A DNA stretch of 37,258 bases from contig JAFVGS010000007.1 of assembly GCA_017474845.1 (NCBI GenBank), positions 1 to 37,258 of the forward strand, in the 5' to 3' direction. Shown here piece after piece: positions 15,851 through 24,854 of this stretch (within the stretch, counting starts at the first letter, position 1; every line of letters begins with the position of its first letter). This stretch comes from Prevotella sp. (GTDB taxonomy: Bacteria > Bacteroidota > Bacteroidia > Bacteroidales > Bacteroidaceae). A model generated the notes under the pieces. That model was not told the DNA's origin. It worked only from the letters and a program-made list of their open reading frames with translations, and did not search any database. Position numbers and translations under genes: made by a program.

Positions 15851-17793
15851 GGAAGACAGCCGTCAACATCTGCCGATTGATACTTGCCCTGACGTTCATC
15901 CCCTCAGGATTCGTCAAGGCAGTGGATCCCCTGGGTACCCAGTACAAGATCCATGACTATCTGACGGCGATGGGATTGGGATCTATGGTTCCCGACATCC
16001 TGACGCTGACGGCAGCAGTCCTGCTGGCAGCCCTGGAGTTCATCCTCGGCATCTGTCTGCTCTTCGCCATCAGGCGGAGGCTTGTGTCGAAGCTGGTGCT
16101 CGTCATCATGCTCGTCATGACGCCGCTCACGCTCTGGCTGGCACTGACCGACCCCATTACCGACTGCGGCTGCTTCGGCGACGCACTGGTGCTCACCAAC
16201 TGGCAGACGCTGTGGAAGAACGTCGTGCTGCTCTGTGCTGCCGTCGTTGTGTGGAAATGGCCCACCCTACAGTCACGGCTCATCGGCGAGACGAACCAGT
16301 GGATTGTCGTCAACTACGCAGTGGTCTTCATCCTGTTCTTCATCATCGGACGGAGCCTCTACACCCTGCCGCAGTTCGACTTCCGTCCCTATCACGTGGG
16401 CGCAGACCTCAGGACAGGCTGGCAGCGGATGATGGACGGTGAGGAATCGCCCTACAGCGAGTTCTTCCTCGAAAGCGCGGACGACGGCGAGGACATCACC
16501 GAGGCGGTGCTCAACGACAGCGGATACACATTCCTGCTCGTAGCACCCCATCTGGAACAGGCCGACGACTCACAGCTCGACGAACTGAACCACGTGTATG
16601 AGTACAGTCTGGACAACGGCTATCCGTTCTACTGTCTCACGGCCAGCACAGGCGCAGCCATCACCCGCTGGCGCGACACGACGGGTGCAGAATATCCGTT
16701 CTGCAATACCGACGACATCACGCTGAAGACCGTCATACGGTCGAATCCGGGACTGGTGCTCCTCCACGACGGCGTCGTCATCCGCAAATGGAGCCACAAC
16801 GCCCTGCCGTCGGAAGCAGAACTCACCAGCCGACTGGAAGAGAGTGCGCTGGGACAGCTGCCCGCAGAGACTGTCACAAGCAAGATCCTATGGATGCTCA
16901 CATGGTTCGTGCTTCCGCTGTTGCTCCTCACCCTCGCCGACCGACTCTGGGCATGGACCCACTGGATCAGGAAAAAGAAAAGAAATGATAGAATTCAAAG
17001 TTTAAGGTTAAAAGTACAAAATCAAACAGTTATGAGAAAGAAAATCGTAGCAGGAAACTGGAAGATGAACATGAATCTCCAGGACGGTATCGCTCTTGCA
17101 AAGGAGCTCAACGAGACACTGAAGGCTGACAAGCCCAATTGCGGTGTGGTCATCTGCACCCCGTTCATTCACCTCGCTTCTATCGCACAGTTCCTCGACC
17201 AGGACATCATCGGCCTTGGTGCTGAGAACTGCGCCGACAAGGAGAAGGGAGCCTTCACCGGTGAGGTTTCTGCCGAGATGGTGAAGTCTACTGGTGCCCA
17301 GTACGTCATCCTCGGCCACTCTGAGCGCCGTGAGTACTACAAGGAGACACCCGAGATCCTGAAGGAGAAGGTGCTGCTCGCCCAGAAGAACGACCTGAAG
17401 GTGATCTTCTGCATCGGTGAGAGCCTGGATGAGCGCGAGGCCGGCAAGCAGAACGAGGTCGTGAAGGCCGAGCTCGAAGGTTCAGTGTTCAACCTCTCTG
17501 AGGAGGACTTCCGCAAGATCGTCATCGCCTACGAGCCCATCTGGGCCATTGGTACCGGCAAGACCGCTACCGCAGAGCAGGCCGAGGAGATCCACGCTTA
17601 CATCCGCAGCATCATCGCCGAGAAGTACGGTCAGGCTGTGGCCGACGACACCACCATCCTCTACGGCGGTTCGTGCAAGGCCTCTAACGCTCCCGAGTTG
17701 TTCGCAAAGCCCGACATCGACGGTGGTCTGATCGGCGGTGCCTCACTGAAGGCTGCAGACTTCAAGGGAATCATCGACGCCTGGAAGAAGTGA
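15847..17793 (+). CDS. Fused ORF: BT_3928-type MauE/DoxX-like membrane protein joined in frame to triose-phosphate isomerase
   Basis: The 648-aa frame starts with GTG at 15847 and has no stop until the end of tpiA. Residues 1-380 are a membrane protein with four N-terminal transmembrane helices (MauE/DoxX-like), another near 155, a soluble redoxin-like stretch and a final helix ([18 protein letters not shown]). A Cys-x-Cys (TDCGCFGD) is conserved as in MauE-type proteins. In Bacteroides this protein and TpiA are separate genes. Here about 20 residues encoded by an A-rich stretch and a degenerate 7-bp repeat join them. One extra A in the A-run near 16972-16978 would make an immediate TGA, so the fusion may be real, a sequencing error or a readthrough site. 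The membrane protein's role is unknown. Confidence 0.65.
   Translation: MRKTAVNICRLILALTFIPSGFVKAVDPLGTQYKIHDYLTAMGLGSMVPDILTLTAAVLLAALEFILGICLLFAIRRRLVSKLVLVIMLVMTPLTLWLALTDPITDCGCFGDALVLTNWQTLWKNVVLLCAAVVVWKWPTLQSRLIGETNQWIVVNYAVVFILFFIIGRSLYTLPQFDFRPYHVGADLRTGWQRMMDGEESPYSEFFLESADDGEDITEAVLNDSGYTFLLVAPHLEQADDSQLDELNHVYEYSLDNGYPFYCLTASTGAAITRWRDTTGAEYPFCNTDDITLKTVIRSNPGLVLLHDGVVIRKWSHNALPSEAELTSRLEESALGQLPAETVTSKILWMLTWFVLPLLLLTLADRLWAWTHWIRKKKRNDRIQSLRLKVQNQTVMRKKIVAGNWKMNMNLQDGIALAKELNETLKADKPNCGVVICTPFIHLASIAQFLDQDIIGLGAENCADKEKGAFTGEVSAEMVKSTGAQYVILGHSERREYYKETPEILKEKVLLAQKNDLKVIFCIGESLDEREAGKQNEVVKAELEGSVFNLSEEDFRKIVIAYEPIWAIGTGKTATAEQAEEIHAYIRSIIAEKYGQAVADDTTILYGGSCKASNAPELFAKPDIDGGLIGGASLKAADFKGIIDAWKK
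16994..17021 (+). repeat. Degenerate 7-bp tandem repeat at the tpiA junction
   Basis: TTCAAAG, TTTAAGG, TTAAAAG, TACAAAA. It resembles the intergenic repeats elsewhere in the window but is translated here as the linker between membrane protein and TpiA. Confidence 0.55.
17032..17793 (+). CDS. tpiA: Triose-phosphate isomerase (own start inside the fused frame)
   Basis: Starting at the internal ATG 17032 gives 253 aa, the normal TpiA length, beginning [13 protein letters not shown]. Counting from there, the catalytic residues are Lys11, His96 (ILGHSERR) and Glu168 ([11 protein letters not shown]), and the phosphate-binding loop GGSCK is present. It interconverts dihydroxyacetone phosphate and glyceraldehyde 3-phosphate in glycolysis. 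I expect this internal start to be used whatever the status of the fusion. Its codon use is more biased than its neighbours, as for a highly expressed gene. It overlaps the next gene by 4 nt. Confidence 0.93.
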   Translation: MRKKIVAGNWKMNMNLQDGIALAKELNETLKADKPNCGVVICTPFIHLASIAQFLDQDIIGLGAENCADKEKGAFTGEVSAEMVKSTGAQYVILGHSERREYYKETPEILKEKVLLAQKNDLKVIFCIGESLDEREAGKQNEVVKAELEGSVFNLSEEDFRKIVIAYEPIWAIGTGKTATAEQAEEIHAYIRSIIAEKYGQAVADDTTILYGGSCKASNAPELFAKPDIDGGLIGGASLKAADFKGIIDAWKK

Positions 17794-18335
17794 GACGACT
17801 CGCATTGACCTTAGTACTGTGTGTCGGCTGCTGGCTGGCAGCCGACGCGCAGTCTACCTTTACCGAACAACTCCAGCAGAGCAAGACCGGTGAAGGCAAG
17901 GTGACTGTTACGCAAGACAAGGCCATCGAAGACCTCGTCAACACCCCGACGACGACCACTACGACGCCTGCCATGCCCCAGCAGAACGGCAAGCAGGCTG
18001 ATGACCTTCTGGACGACACCTCTGTTGCAATCGACTCCATCGACCACAGCAAGAAGATCATGAAAGGCCAGAAAATCAACGGCTGGCGCGTGCAGGTATT
18101 CGCCGGAGGCAACAGTCGTGTAGACCGTCAGAAGGCGGAGCGCACGGGCGATGAGATCAAGACGCTCTTCCCCAACGAGCCCGTCTACGTGCATTTCTAC
18201 TCCCCGCGCTGGATCTGCCGCATGGGCAACTACCGCACCTATGAGGAGGCGCACGAGATACTCACGAGGGTCAAGTCGCTCGGCTACCCGTCGGCCGTTA
18301 TCGTCAAAGGGAAAATAACCGTTTTATACCCATGA
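17790..18335 (+). CDS. Secreted SPOR-domain protein
   Basis: 181 aa starting at a GTG that overlaps the tpiA stop (GTGA). A signal peptide ([20 protein letters not shown]) is followed by a Thr/Gln-rich linker and a C-terminal SPOR domain (about 100-180: [18 protein letters not shown], then [17 protein letters not shown] and [11 protein letters not shown]). SPOR domains bind peptidoglycan stripped of stem peptides, often at division sites, so this is a periplasmic cell-wall-binding protein. This gene between tpiA and folE is a conserved Bacteroidales order. Confidence 0.88.
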   Translation: MRRLALTLVLCVGCWLAADAQSTFTEQLQQSKTGEGKVTVTQDKAIEDLVNTPTTTTTTPAMPQQNGKQADDLLDDTSVAIDSIDHSKKIMKGQKINGWRVQVFAGGNSRVDRQKAERTGDEIKTLFPNEPVYVHFYSPRWICRMGNYRTYEEAHEILTRVKSLGYPSAVIVKGKITVLYP

Positions 18336-18949
18336 GTCAGGAGTCAGGAGACTGGAGTCAGGAGTTAGGAGTCAGGAGTCAGGAGACTGGAGTTGAGGAA
18401 CTCGCTGCGCACTATCATCAGATCTTGACGCTACTGGGCGAAGACCCGGAGCGCGAAGGACTGCTGAAGACCCCTATGCGCGTGGCCAAGGCTATGCAGG
18501 TGCTCACGCGAGGCTACCAGATGGATGCCCACAAGGTGCTCACAGACGCCCTCTTCCGGGAGGACTACTCGCAGATGGTCATCGTCAAGGACATCGATTT
18601 CTTCTCCCTCTGCGAGCACCACATGCTGCCCTTCTACGGCAAGGCCCACGTCGCCTACATCCCTAACGGTTACATCACCGGACTGTCGAAGATAGCCCGC
18701 GTGGTTGACATCTACGCCCACCGCCTTCAGGTACAGGAGCGTATGACTCAGCAGATCAAGGACTGTATCCAGGAGACGCTCAAGCCCCTGGGCGTGATGG
18801 TCGTCGTCGAAGCCCGCCACATGTGCATGCAGATGCGCGGCATCGAGAAGCAGAACGCCATCACCACCACCAGCGACTTCAGCGGCGCCTTCAATCAGGC
18901 CAAGACACGGCAAGAATTCATGAACTTAATTCACAATAATCAAATTTAA
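18332..18949 (+). CDS. folE: GTP cyclohydrolase I
   Basis: 205 aa. Zinc ligands Cys94 and His97 (CEHHMLPF) and Cys165 ([10 protein letters not shown]) are present, with the [10 protein letters not shown] active-site segment. It converts GTP to dihydroneopterin triphosphate, the first step of folate/pterin synthesis. The start overlaps the SPOR stop (ATGA). The first 19 residues or so ([19 protein letters not shown]) are encoded by a 7-bp tandem repeat that includes most of the start region, so the N-terminus is repeat-derived. Changes in repeat number could take folE out of frame. Confidence 0.95.
   Translation: MSQESGDWSQELGVRSQETGVEELAAHYHQILTLLGEDPEREGLLKTPMRVAKAMQVLTRGYQMDAHKVLTDALFREDYSQMVIVKDIDFFSLCEHHMLPFYGKAHVAYIPNGYITGLSKIARVVDIYAHRLQVQERMTQQIKDCIQETLKPLGVMVVVEARHMCMQMRGIEKQNAITTTSDFSGAFNQAKTRQEFMNLIHNNQI
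18334..18389 (+). repeat. 7-bp tandem repeat at the start of folE
   Basis: Eight units: GAGTCAG, GAGTCAG, GAGACTG, GAGTCAG, GAGTTAG, GAGTCAG, GAGTCAG, GAGACTG. They begin at the third base of the start codon. The order GAGTCAG-GAGTCAG-GAGACTG occurs twice, 35 bp apart, showing a higher-order duplication. Confidence 0.9.
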
Positions 18950-18957
18950 TAGCAACT

Positions 18958-19530
18958 ATGAACCCATCCGACAACCAAGGTTACAGAACAAACGAGAGCG
19001 TAGGAAAGATGTTTCTTCACAGCTGCCTCGGCAAATTTGTCATTTTAGCAGTCATCCTCTTGGTGCTCTTCATCCTCGCTGTCCTCACCAAGCCGACAGA
19101 CCAGGAGATGCGCGACGAGATGAACGACAACATCATGCAGTGCATGGAACAGAACGACAGCATCCGAGGCGACCACATCGACGACTTCGTCAACAACATC
19201 GGCTTCATCTTCACCAAGGCTGACACCACGAAGGCCGGTAAGGAGTGGCGCGAGGTGTTCGACAAGTACAACCGTCTGGAGATCTTCAACCATTCGTTCT
19301 TCCGCACCGCCTACGTCTACAACAACGTCAAGACGGAGGGCACGCGCGTAGGCTTCGGCATCTACGGTGTCGTCATCCCCACGGCCAACTTCAACGACTT
19401 CCTCCTCCGCATTGGCCCGATGCGCAAGAGCTACAACCAGAAGCTCATCAATACCACGACCATCGGAGGCGACCTGGGCACGAACCCCAACATCCAGGAG
19501 TTCCACTACAAGCGTAACCCCGACGATTGA
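18958..19530 (+). CDS. Single-pass membrane protein, unknown function
   Basis: 190 aa, 8 bp after folE. One transmembrane helix (about 29-45, FVILAVILLVLFILAVL) follows a short cytoplasmic N-terminus. The rest is a soluble domain of about 145 residues with mixed charge. No family was recognised. It is probably the last gene of the DUF1599-folE operon and meets the VanW gene head-on with an 18-bp gap. Confidence 0.7.
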   Translation: MNPSDNQGYRTNESVGKMFLHSCLGKFVILAVILLVLFILAVLTKPTDQEMRDEMNDNIMQCMEQNDSIRGDHIDDFVNNIGFIFTKADTTKAGKEWREVFDKYNRLEIFNHSFFRTAYVYNNVKTEGTRVGFGIYGVVIPTANFNDFLLRIGPMRKSYNQKLINTTTIGGDLGTNPNIQEFHYKRNPDD

Positions 19531-19548
19531 TCAGGTAACGGTGACATC

Positions 19549-20379
19549 CTACTGATTCTCTTCCCTGATAACCATCGACGGCGGACAGTCGTACATCACC
19601 CGTGCATGATTGGTGCGGATGAGCTGGCTTTCGAGACATTGGCCGGTAGTACGGTCTATGATGTCTCGAAAGACTTTGCCGTTACGATAAACCACGCCGC
19701 CCTCTCGCGAGAAATACTCGTCCTCGGCATGGATGTGGAACGTATGCGGCTGCTGCGCCGTGGCCCGCAGTTCGCCGCATAGGTATTCCTCGTCCGTCCA
19801 GAGGCGGAGCTGATAGGTGTTCCGGGTGTCGTTCCTGAACCGGTAGTCGATATAGTTGTACGAGATGCTGGTGCCAGTGCCGAAGGGAATCTGGCGCCCG
19901 AAGTCGGGAAACAGGTCGAGCCCGTCGTGATGATGATGCTCGGTGATGGTCAGTTCGCTGTGCAGCACGAGCCAGTGTATCAGGTTCGAAAGCTGGCACA
20001 TGCCGCCGCCGATGCCCTGCGAGGGCTTGCCCTTGGCGATGGTCAGCCCCTCCTTGTAGCCCTTGCGCTTGGTGGTGCGCCCGATGAGCTTCCAGACGGA
20101 GAATGTCTCACCAGGACGGATCACCAGCCCATTGATGTGCTTCACCGCCAGGGCCAGGTTCGTAGCCTTGTTCTCCTGCAGTTGCATATTCACGTTACCC
20201 AGCCGCCGGCGGATGAGTGAGTTGTGGCGATAGACCACCACTGGCAACGTCTCCTCCGTCCGCTCCTTGGCGAACTGTGTCTTCCGCAACAGGTCCTGAA
20301 CGCGGCGCTTCAGGATTTCCTTCTCCATCGACAGCCGGTAGGTGAAGGGCGATATTTCGCAAAACAGTTTCCTTTCCAT
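19549..20379 (-). CDS. VanW family protein
   Basis: 276 aa. It has the VanW core with HINGLVIRPGETFSVWKLIG, KGYKEGLTIAKGKPSQGIGG and GGMCQLSNLIHWLVLHSELT, then an HHHHD stretch. The start is supported by the typical opening (RKLFCEISPFTY). VanW is an accessory gene in some vancomycin-resistance clusters, but its molecular role is unknown, and nothing here points to vancomycin resistance. No signal peptide is seen. Confidence 0.9.
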   Translation of the reverse strand: MERKLFCEISPFTYRLSMEKEILKRRVQDLLRKTQFAKERTEETLPVVVYRHNSLIRRRLGNVNMQLQENKATNLALAVKHINGLVIRPGETFSVWKLIGRTTKRKGYKEGLTIAKGKPSQGIGGGMCQLSNLIHWLVLHSELTITEHHHHDGLDLFPDFGRQIPFGTGTSISYNYIDYRFRNDTRNTYQLRLWTDEEYLCGELRATAQQPHTFHIHAEDEYFSREGGVVYRNGKVFRDIIDRTTGQCLESQLIRTNHARVMYDCPPSMVIREENQ

Positions 20380-20406
20380 GTCTTTGTATGACTATCCCTA
20401 TTTACG

Positions 20407-23400
20407 TCAGTTGCCCATGATGGCGTTCACGATGGCGTCGATCTCGGCTTGGGTCTTGCCTTCGCTGATGGCCTTTACGAGATCGGCAGCGTCCACCTCG
20501 CCGTTAAGGTCGAGATCGTTGGGGTCGGGATCATTCAGCGTGAGGCTCTTGATGGTGATCGGCTCCTCCTCCACGTCGAAGGTAAGCACTAACGGACCGT
20601 CCTGAAGCACCACGTACTCTTCGCCCGACTCGATTTCTATCATCTCGTCTTCAACGCCCCGAACGCGGGAGTGCGACTTTTGTGGAACCTTTACCCTTTT
20701 CAAATAATCCTTTTCTGCTATAGTCTTAGCCACGCTCTTTGGGTTTATTACCTCTATACGAAATCTATCTCCCTTCCCGGCACCCGGGAAAGCAGCCTTC
20801 ATAGACGAGCCCTTTTCGAACTTCAAAGAAATTGTAGCTTTTCCGCCGGAAAAATCCTTTACTACAGACACACGATGAGCATTACTTGGTTCTATCGCGA
20901 TCGAAGCATTGGTCACACCGCTGAGGGCCTCCTGAGTAGCTGCCGACAGTTTCTGCATCTGAATGCCGCCGATATTCACGGGCTGATCCGAATCCACGGA
21001 AACCTGTTCTTGCGTCTGACCAGCAGCTGTCCCAGCAGTGAAGATGAGATTGCCGTCAGAGAGAGAGACACTGGCGTCGCCAATTCCCAGTCCAATAGTG
21101 TAACTGGCGCCAGTGATGGTTCCAACAGTATCGCCGAAGCCTGCGACAAGTGTCATGCTGCCATTGGTTGGAACAAACTCTATGTTTGTAAAACTGAGAC
21201 TTTCGATATTTATATCAGTCTTATAAAAACTGATGTTAGCGGGACGTGTTATCAATGCGCCGTCTGACTTCCACTCCACGTTGCCGAAGGTCAGTTTCGT
21301 CGCTCTGTTTTCCGTAATCTCATAGGTCGCTTGGTTTCCGGATAACTCTACAAGCAAGGCAGACACAATTCCATTCATGAGTACACCGTTTATGTTATAA
21401 ACGTTATAAACGTACCCTATACTCACCTCATTATAGGCATATCCCGTCTGGCCGATGGTCACAACGATAGTATTATTCTTTTTCACATTCCAGGGGGCCT
21501 CTATGTCGATCGGGGCTAACGGTTCGATGTCGGCATTGGTACTCCAGTTCTCGTCATTCGTAAAGTCATTAACGAGGTTGGCCAGCACATATACTTTCAA
21601 GTTAGAATTACTTCCTGTAAAAATCTTACCGCTTGTAGTTGGCACCGACGGCGTATAGACGGTCACCAACTGCAGTTTTTCGCAATTCAGGAAAGCAGTT
21701 TCACCTATGCTCTTCACGCTGGCAGGGATGGCGACCGAGGTCAGACCCGTGACTTCGAATGCACTTATCCCGATGCTGGTCACGCCGTCGGGGATGGTGA
21801 CTGAGGTGAGTTTGGTGCAGTTTCCAAAAGCGCATACTCCGATGCTCTTCACACTGGCAGGAATAATGACTGAAGTCAGGTCATCGCAAAAGACGAACGC
21901 TCCATCACCGATGCTGTTTACGGTATAGTCTGCTCCTTCGTATTTGACGCTGGCAGGAATGACCAGCTCGCCCGTCGGTTCATCACCATCAATGTCCGAC
22001 AGTTCGGCTGTATGCAGACTCATGCTGGTAATCTTGTATTCGAAACCTCCGTGGGTAAAAGTCGGAATGGGGTTAATGGTGAGGGCCGTTGAGTTTGCGG
22101 CGGCGTTGTCGAAGGTGTAGTTCTGTCCGTAGTTGCCGCTTGCTTTACCGTTCAGCTTACCTGTCACTGCATACTCGCCCTCGGTCGACGGGGTTCCTTC
22201 CACGCTGAATGCCAGCACATCGGTGTCACTCAGTCCTTCGCCCTCGACAAAGCCCGTAATGCTTCCCGTGAACTCTGGCAGCGCTTCTCCCTCGACGATG
22301 GTCTTAGGATCGGCAACCAACTCCAAGGCCTTGCGGGCGATGGTGAACGTCGCCGTAGCCGAACCCGTATAATTGATGCTGGTGCTCTTAGCGGTGACAG
22401 TGACGGTGGGAGCGTTCTCGGCAGTGGCCTCGCATGCGTTCATATTATTATTATACACCACGTCGAAATCGTCGGTGATATCCGTCCCGCCGTCCGTCAC
22501 GGTGACCGCTGGCGTCTGTGTCTGGCCATTATAGACGAGGGGCGTACCGTCGCCTACGGTGATCCAGTCGGGCTGGATGGCCTTGGGCGCGTTGAGCACG
22601 AACAGCACGCTGTTGTACTGCAGCGGTATTTCGTAGCTCAAGTCGAAGCGGCAGTTTGACGCGATGGCATCGGCTCCGGGCTGGCGCGTAGCGCGGTAGG
22701 TCGACACGCCCGCCGTCTCGTCGTAGTCCTCCACCAGCAGCACGTCGCGGTTGCCGTCGAGGTTCAGGTCGAGGTACCAATCATTATTGTCAAAGATGCT
22801 GTTGTCATCCAGGTTGTGTATGAGCAGCATCCACATCGACTCGGGAAACTCCTGCGGCTCGTTGGTGGTTAAGTCGAAGATGTACTCCTCCTGATCGGCC
22901 AGCTCTACCGATACAGAGACCGCCTTACCAGGCATGACGAACGTCGCATCCGTATTTCCCTCTACCGGGGTGAAGGTCACATCGTCCGACAGATAGTTGC
23001 CCGTGAAGTATTTGCCCGACGGGATAATAACCTGGCCGGTGGAATCATTCGGATTATAGCTCACCGTCACCGTCTCGCCCTCAGCAGCCACGGTGATGGG
23101 ATTATAGTCGCCCTCAGGAAAGAAGAGCACGTAGTTGCCCGTCAGCGGATAGATGCGCTCGAAGTGGGCCACCACCGCACTAAAGTCGCCGTTGACGGTG
23201 AACTGATAGGTGGTCTCCGAACCGCCATCGATGCCGTCGATCGTCCAGTTCTTAAACCGGTAGCCCTCGTTCGCCGTCGCCGTGAATTCCAGCTGCGTGC
23301 CCTCGGCGTAGGTACCGCTGCTGCCGCCCGTCACCGTGCCGCCATCTTTGGGATCAGCCTCAACGGTGATCGTGTGGGTGGGAACTGTGATGGTCACAGT

Positions 23401-23934
23401 GACCACGTTCGAGGGGGCTACGGCCTTCACGTTGGCGTCGTCGGTTTTCGTGGCGGTCGCAACGCAATAGTAATAATAGGCGCCTGCCGTCGCCGTCGGA
23501 ACGGTATAGCTGGCCTCTGTCGCCTCGCTGATCTCCGAGCCGCCCTCATTGGACGCACTCGTATTCACATACCACTGGTAGGATAGCTCATACCCTGCTG
23601 CTGCCGTCGCTTCCACCGTCAGCACATTGCCGCTCCCAGCGCCCACCATCAGGTTCAGGCTCGTCGGTTGCGTCGTGACAGAGGTGATGACGTCAATATA
23701 TTCGATCTCGGCCAAGACACTGTAGGCCTGCATCGTGAACGAGAACTTCCCATCGGCGCTATAGGTCGGCGTTACCCCGCACTGTGTCGTGACGTCGGTA
23801 CCCAATGCCGGTTCATTACTGCTTTCCTGTCCTTGCGCCGACAACACACCTGCCAACAGCGCCACCATCAGGGCCAGCCGACTCATCAGTCCCTTGGCAT
23901 TGCAATTTATATATCTCATATTCATATCCTCCAT
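20407..23934 (-). CDS. Large secreted multidomain surface protein (Ig-like, InlB-like repeat, LRR, dockerin-like end)
   Basis: 1175 aa. A signal peptide lies in the first 40 or so residues (MSRLALMVALLAGVLSAQG). In order: an Ig-like domain (about 80-185, SYQWYVNTSA...YYYYCVATA), a divergent InlB B-repeat (about 188-262, GYRFKNWTIDG), an MBG/YDG-like beta region (about 465-630, TFTIARKALELVADPKTI), BspA-type leucine-rich repeats (about 645-765, repeated IPASVKSIG / LTSV), a long unassigned region, and a C-terminal dockerin-like EF-hand (DLNGEVDAADLVKAI). It is probably surface-exposed or secreted, in binding or adhesion. It starts 3 bp after the preceding gene's stop, so both form one operon. 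Exact start among several Met codons is uncertain. Confidence 0.85.
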   Translation of the reverse strand: MEDMNMRYINCNAKGLMSRLALMVALLAGVLSAQGQESSNEPALGTDVTTQCGVTPTYSADGKFSFTMQAYSVLAEIEYIDVITSVTTQPTSLNLMVGAGSGNVLTVEATAAAGYELSYQWYVNTSASNEGGSEISEATEASYTVPTATAGAYYYYCVATATKTDDANVKAVAPSNVVTVTITVPTHTITVEADPKDGGTVTGGSSGTYAEGTQLEFTATANEGYRFKNWTIDGIDGGSETTYQFTVNGDFSAVVAHFERIYPLTGNYVLFFPEGDYNPITVAAEGETVTVSYNPNDSTGQVIIPSGKYFTGNYLSDDVTFTPVEGNTDATFVMPGKAVSVSVELADQEEYIFDLTTNEPQEFPESMWMLLIHNLDDNSIFDNNDWYLDLNLDGNRDVLLVEDYDETAGVSTYRATRQPGADAIASNCRFDLSYEIPLQYNSVLFVLNAPKAIQPDWITVGDGTPLVYNGQTQTPAVTVTDGGTDITDDFDVVYNNNMNACEATAENAPTVTVTAKSTSINYTGSATATFTIARKALELVADPKTIVEGEALPEFTGSITGFVEGEGLSDTDVLAFSVEGTPSTEGEYAVTGKLNGKASGNYGQNYTFDNAAANSTALTINPIPTFTHGGFEYKITSMSLHTAELSDIDGDEPTGELVIPASVKYEGADYTVNSIGDGAFVFCDDLTSVIIPASVKSIGVCAFGNCTKLTSVTIPDGVTSIGISAFEVTGLTSVAIPASVKSIGETAFLNCEKLQLVTVYTPSVPTTSGKIFTGSNSNLKVYVLANLVNDFTNDENWSTNADIEPLAPIDIEAPWNVKKNNTIVVTIGQTGYAYNEVSIGYVYNVYNINGVLMNGIVSALLVELSGNQATYEITENRATKLTFGNVEWKSDGALITRPANISFYKTDINIESLSFTNIEFVPTNGSMTLVAGFGDTVGTITGASYTIGLGIGDASVSLSDGNLIFTAGTAAGQTQEQVSVDSDQPVNIGGIQMQKLSAATQEALSGVTNASIAIEPSNAHRVSVVKDFSGGKATISLKFEKGSSMKAAFPGAGKGDRFRIEVINPKSVAKTIAEKDYLKRVKVPQKSHSRVRGVEDEMIEIESGEEYVVLQDGPLVLTFDVEEEPITIKSLTLNDPDPNDLDLNGEVDAADLVKAISEGKTQAEIDAIVNAIMGN

Positions 23935-23937
23935 AAT

Positions 23938-24672
23938 TTATTTCAGAATGACAAAAACTACAAATTTATCACGGGCGAGTTGAGGGAGTATGTTTGCGGG
24001 TATCGCAATATTTACCGAACCGTCCTGACAACCTTTGCCATCGACGAGAAGCCACGAAATGTCACTTTCTCCAGGACATGCGAACAGAATCCAGTATATA
24101 AAGCCACCTATAAACGCCGCATTTGACTTGTAATTCAACGTTACATTCCCAATACCCTCCTTATAACCTTCCAGTTTCATCGTCTCAATATCATTTATTT
24201 CATCGTCTCCGCGAAAGTGTCCCTTGATTATATCAGGTAAAGCCAGATCATTCACTGTATTAACACCATTTTTTATTTGAAGCGTTTGACCGTTATCATC
24301 AGTTCTTTTCAGAGATAAATTGTGCTGCTGACTGATTTCCCCTGACTGACCACCGGGGTCGTTCCCCGGATTTTCACCTGTATGAATGTTGGGGTCGAGG
24401 TCTTCCCTTCTGGTGAGTTTCAGCCGCACCAGTTTCCCCGCTGCCGGTGCCGCGCCCTCTATTCTCACCGTCGTCCCCGACTCAACCTCTACCGTCGCGT
24501 TGCTCGACACCTCCGTGGCCGCTTCTTGGCCTAAACCGATCTTCGTCACGCCCGAGCCGGCCTGAACCACTGTTGTCAGTGCTTCCTGACCCCAGGCGGC
24601 ACCGCACACTCCGGCCGCTAAAGCGACCGTAAAAAATGCCCTTCTCATTGTTTGGTAAGTTTTGTTATTCAT
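23938..24672 (-). CDS. Secreted protein of unknown function, partner of the large surface protein
   Basis: The start at 24672 (MNNKTYQTMRRAFFTVALAAG) gives 244 aa with a signal peptide ending near AWGQ. The open frame upstream covers the promoter, so earlier starts are unlikely. The mature protein has a Gly/Ser/Thr/Val-rich first part (TTVVQAGSGVTKIGLGQEA), a Gly-Asn-Pro linker (GENPGNDPGGQSGE) and a beta-rich C-terminus. No family was recognised. It is the first gene of a two-gene operon under a canonical promoter. Confidence 0.72.
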   Translation of the reverse strand: MNNKTYQTMRRAFFTVALAAGVCGAAWGQEALTTVVQAGSGVTKIGLGQEAATEVSSNATVEVESGTTVRIEGAAPAAGKLVRLKLTRREDLDPNIHTGENPGNDPGGQSGEISQQHNLSLKRTDDNGQTLQIKNGVNTVNDLALPDIIKGHFRGDDEINDIETMKLEGYKEGIGNVTLNYKSNAAFIGGFIYWILFACPGESDISWLLVDGKGCQDGSVNIAIPANILPQLARDKFVVFVILK

Positions 24673-24711
24673 ATCGTTGGTTGATTTTGTTGATATCTTA
24701 ACATTCCGCTG

Positions 24712-24742
24712 CAAAGATAATGAAAAATTCCCAAACGGCAAA
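24712..24742 (-). promoter_or_regulatory. Canonical Bacteroidota promoter for the surface-protein operon
   Basis: On the minus strand a -33 TTTG (24742-24739) and a -7 TATCTTTG (24719-24712) are separated by exactly 19 bp, about 40 bp before the ATG at 24672. Confidence 0.8.
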
Positions 24743-24787
24743 ATAAATTAAGATTTATTTTTAGGTCGGATTTGGCACCAAAAGAAT

Positions 24788-24818
24788 GCACCCTCATGCT
24801 GTTTGGGCATGAGAGTGC
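24788..24818. terminator. Hairpin after the DUF3987 operon
   Basis: GCACCCTCATGC and GCATGAGAGTGC form a 12-bp stem with one mismatch and a 7-nt loop, about 40 bp beyond the stop of the minus-strand DUF3987 gene. No strong T-run, so termination is likely but not certain. Confidence 0.55.
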
Positions 24819-24820
24819 TT

Positions 24821-24853
24821 AATGTCCACTTTCCGCATTTCCGCATTTCCGCA
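24821..24853 (+). repeat. Iteron-like 8-bp array, copy 1
   Basis: AATGTCCAC is followed by three perfect TTTCCGCA units. It ends 1 bp from the DUF3987 stop codon. The same arrangement occurs at 32457-32490 (same orientation) and 32254-32292 (inverted). Confidence 0.85.
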
Positions 24854-24854
24854 T

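Noticed and set aside
18334..18389. Possible CRISPR array
   Set aside because: The units are 7 bp without spacers; this is a simple tandem repeat.
19549..20379. Vancomycin resistance cluster because of vanW
   Set aside because: No vanHAX-type genes are near; isolated VanW homologues are common in Bacteroidota.
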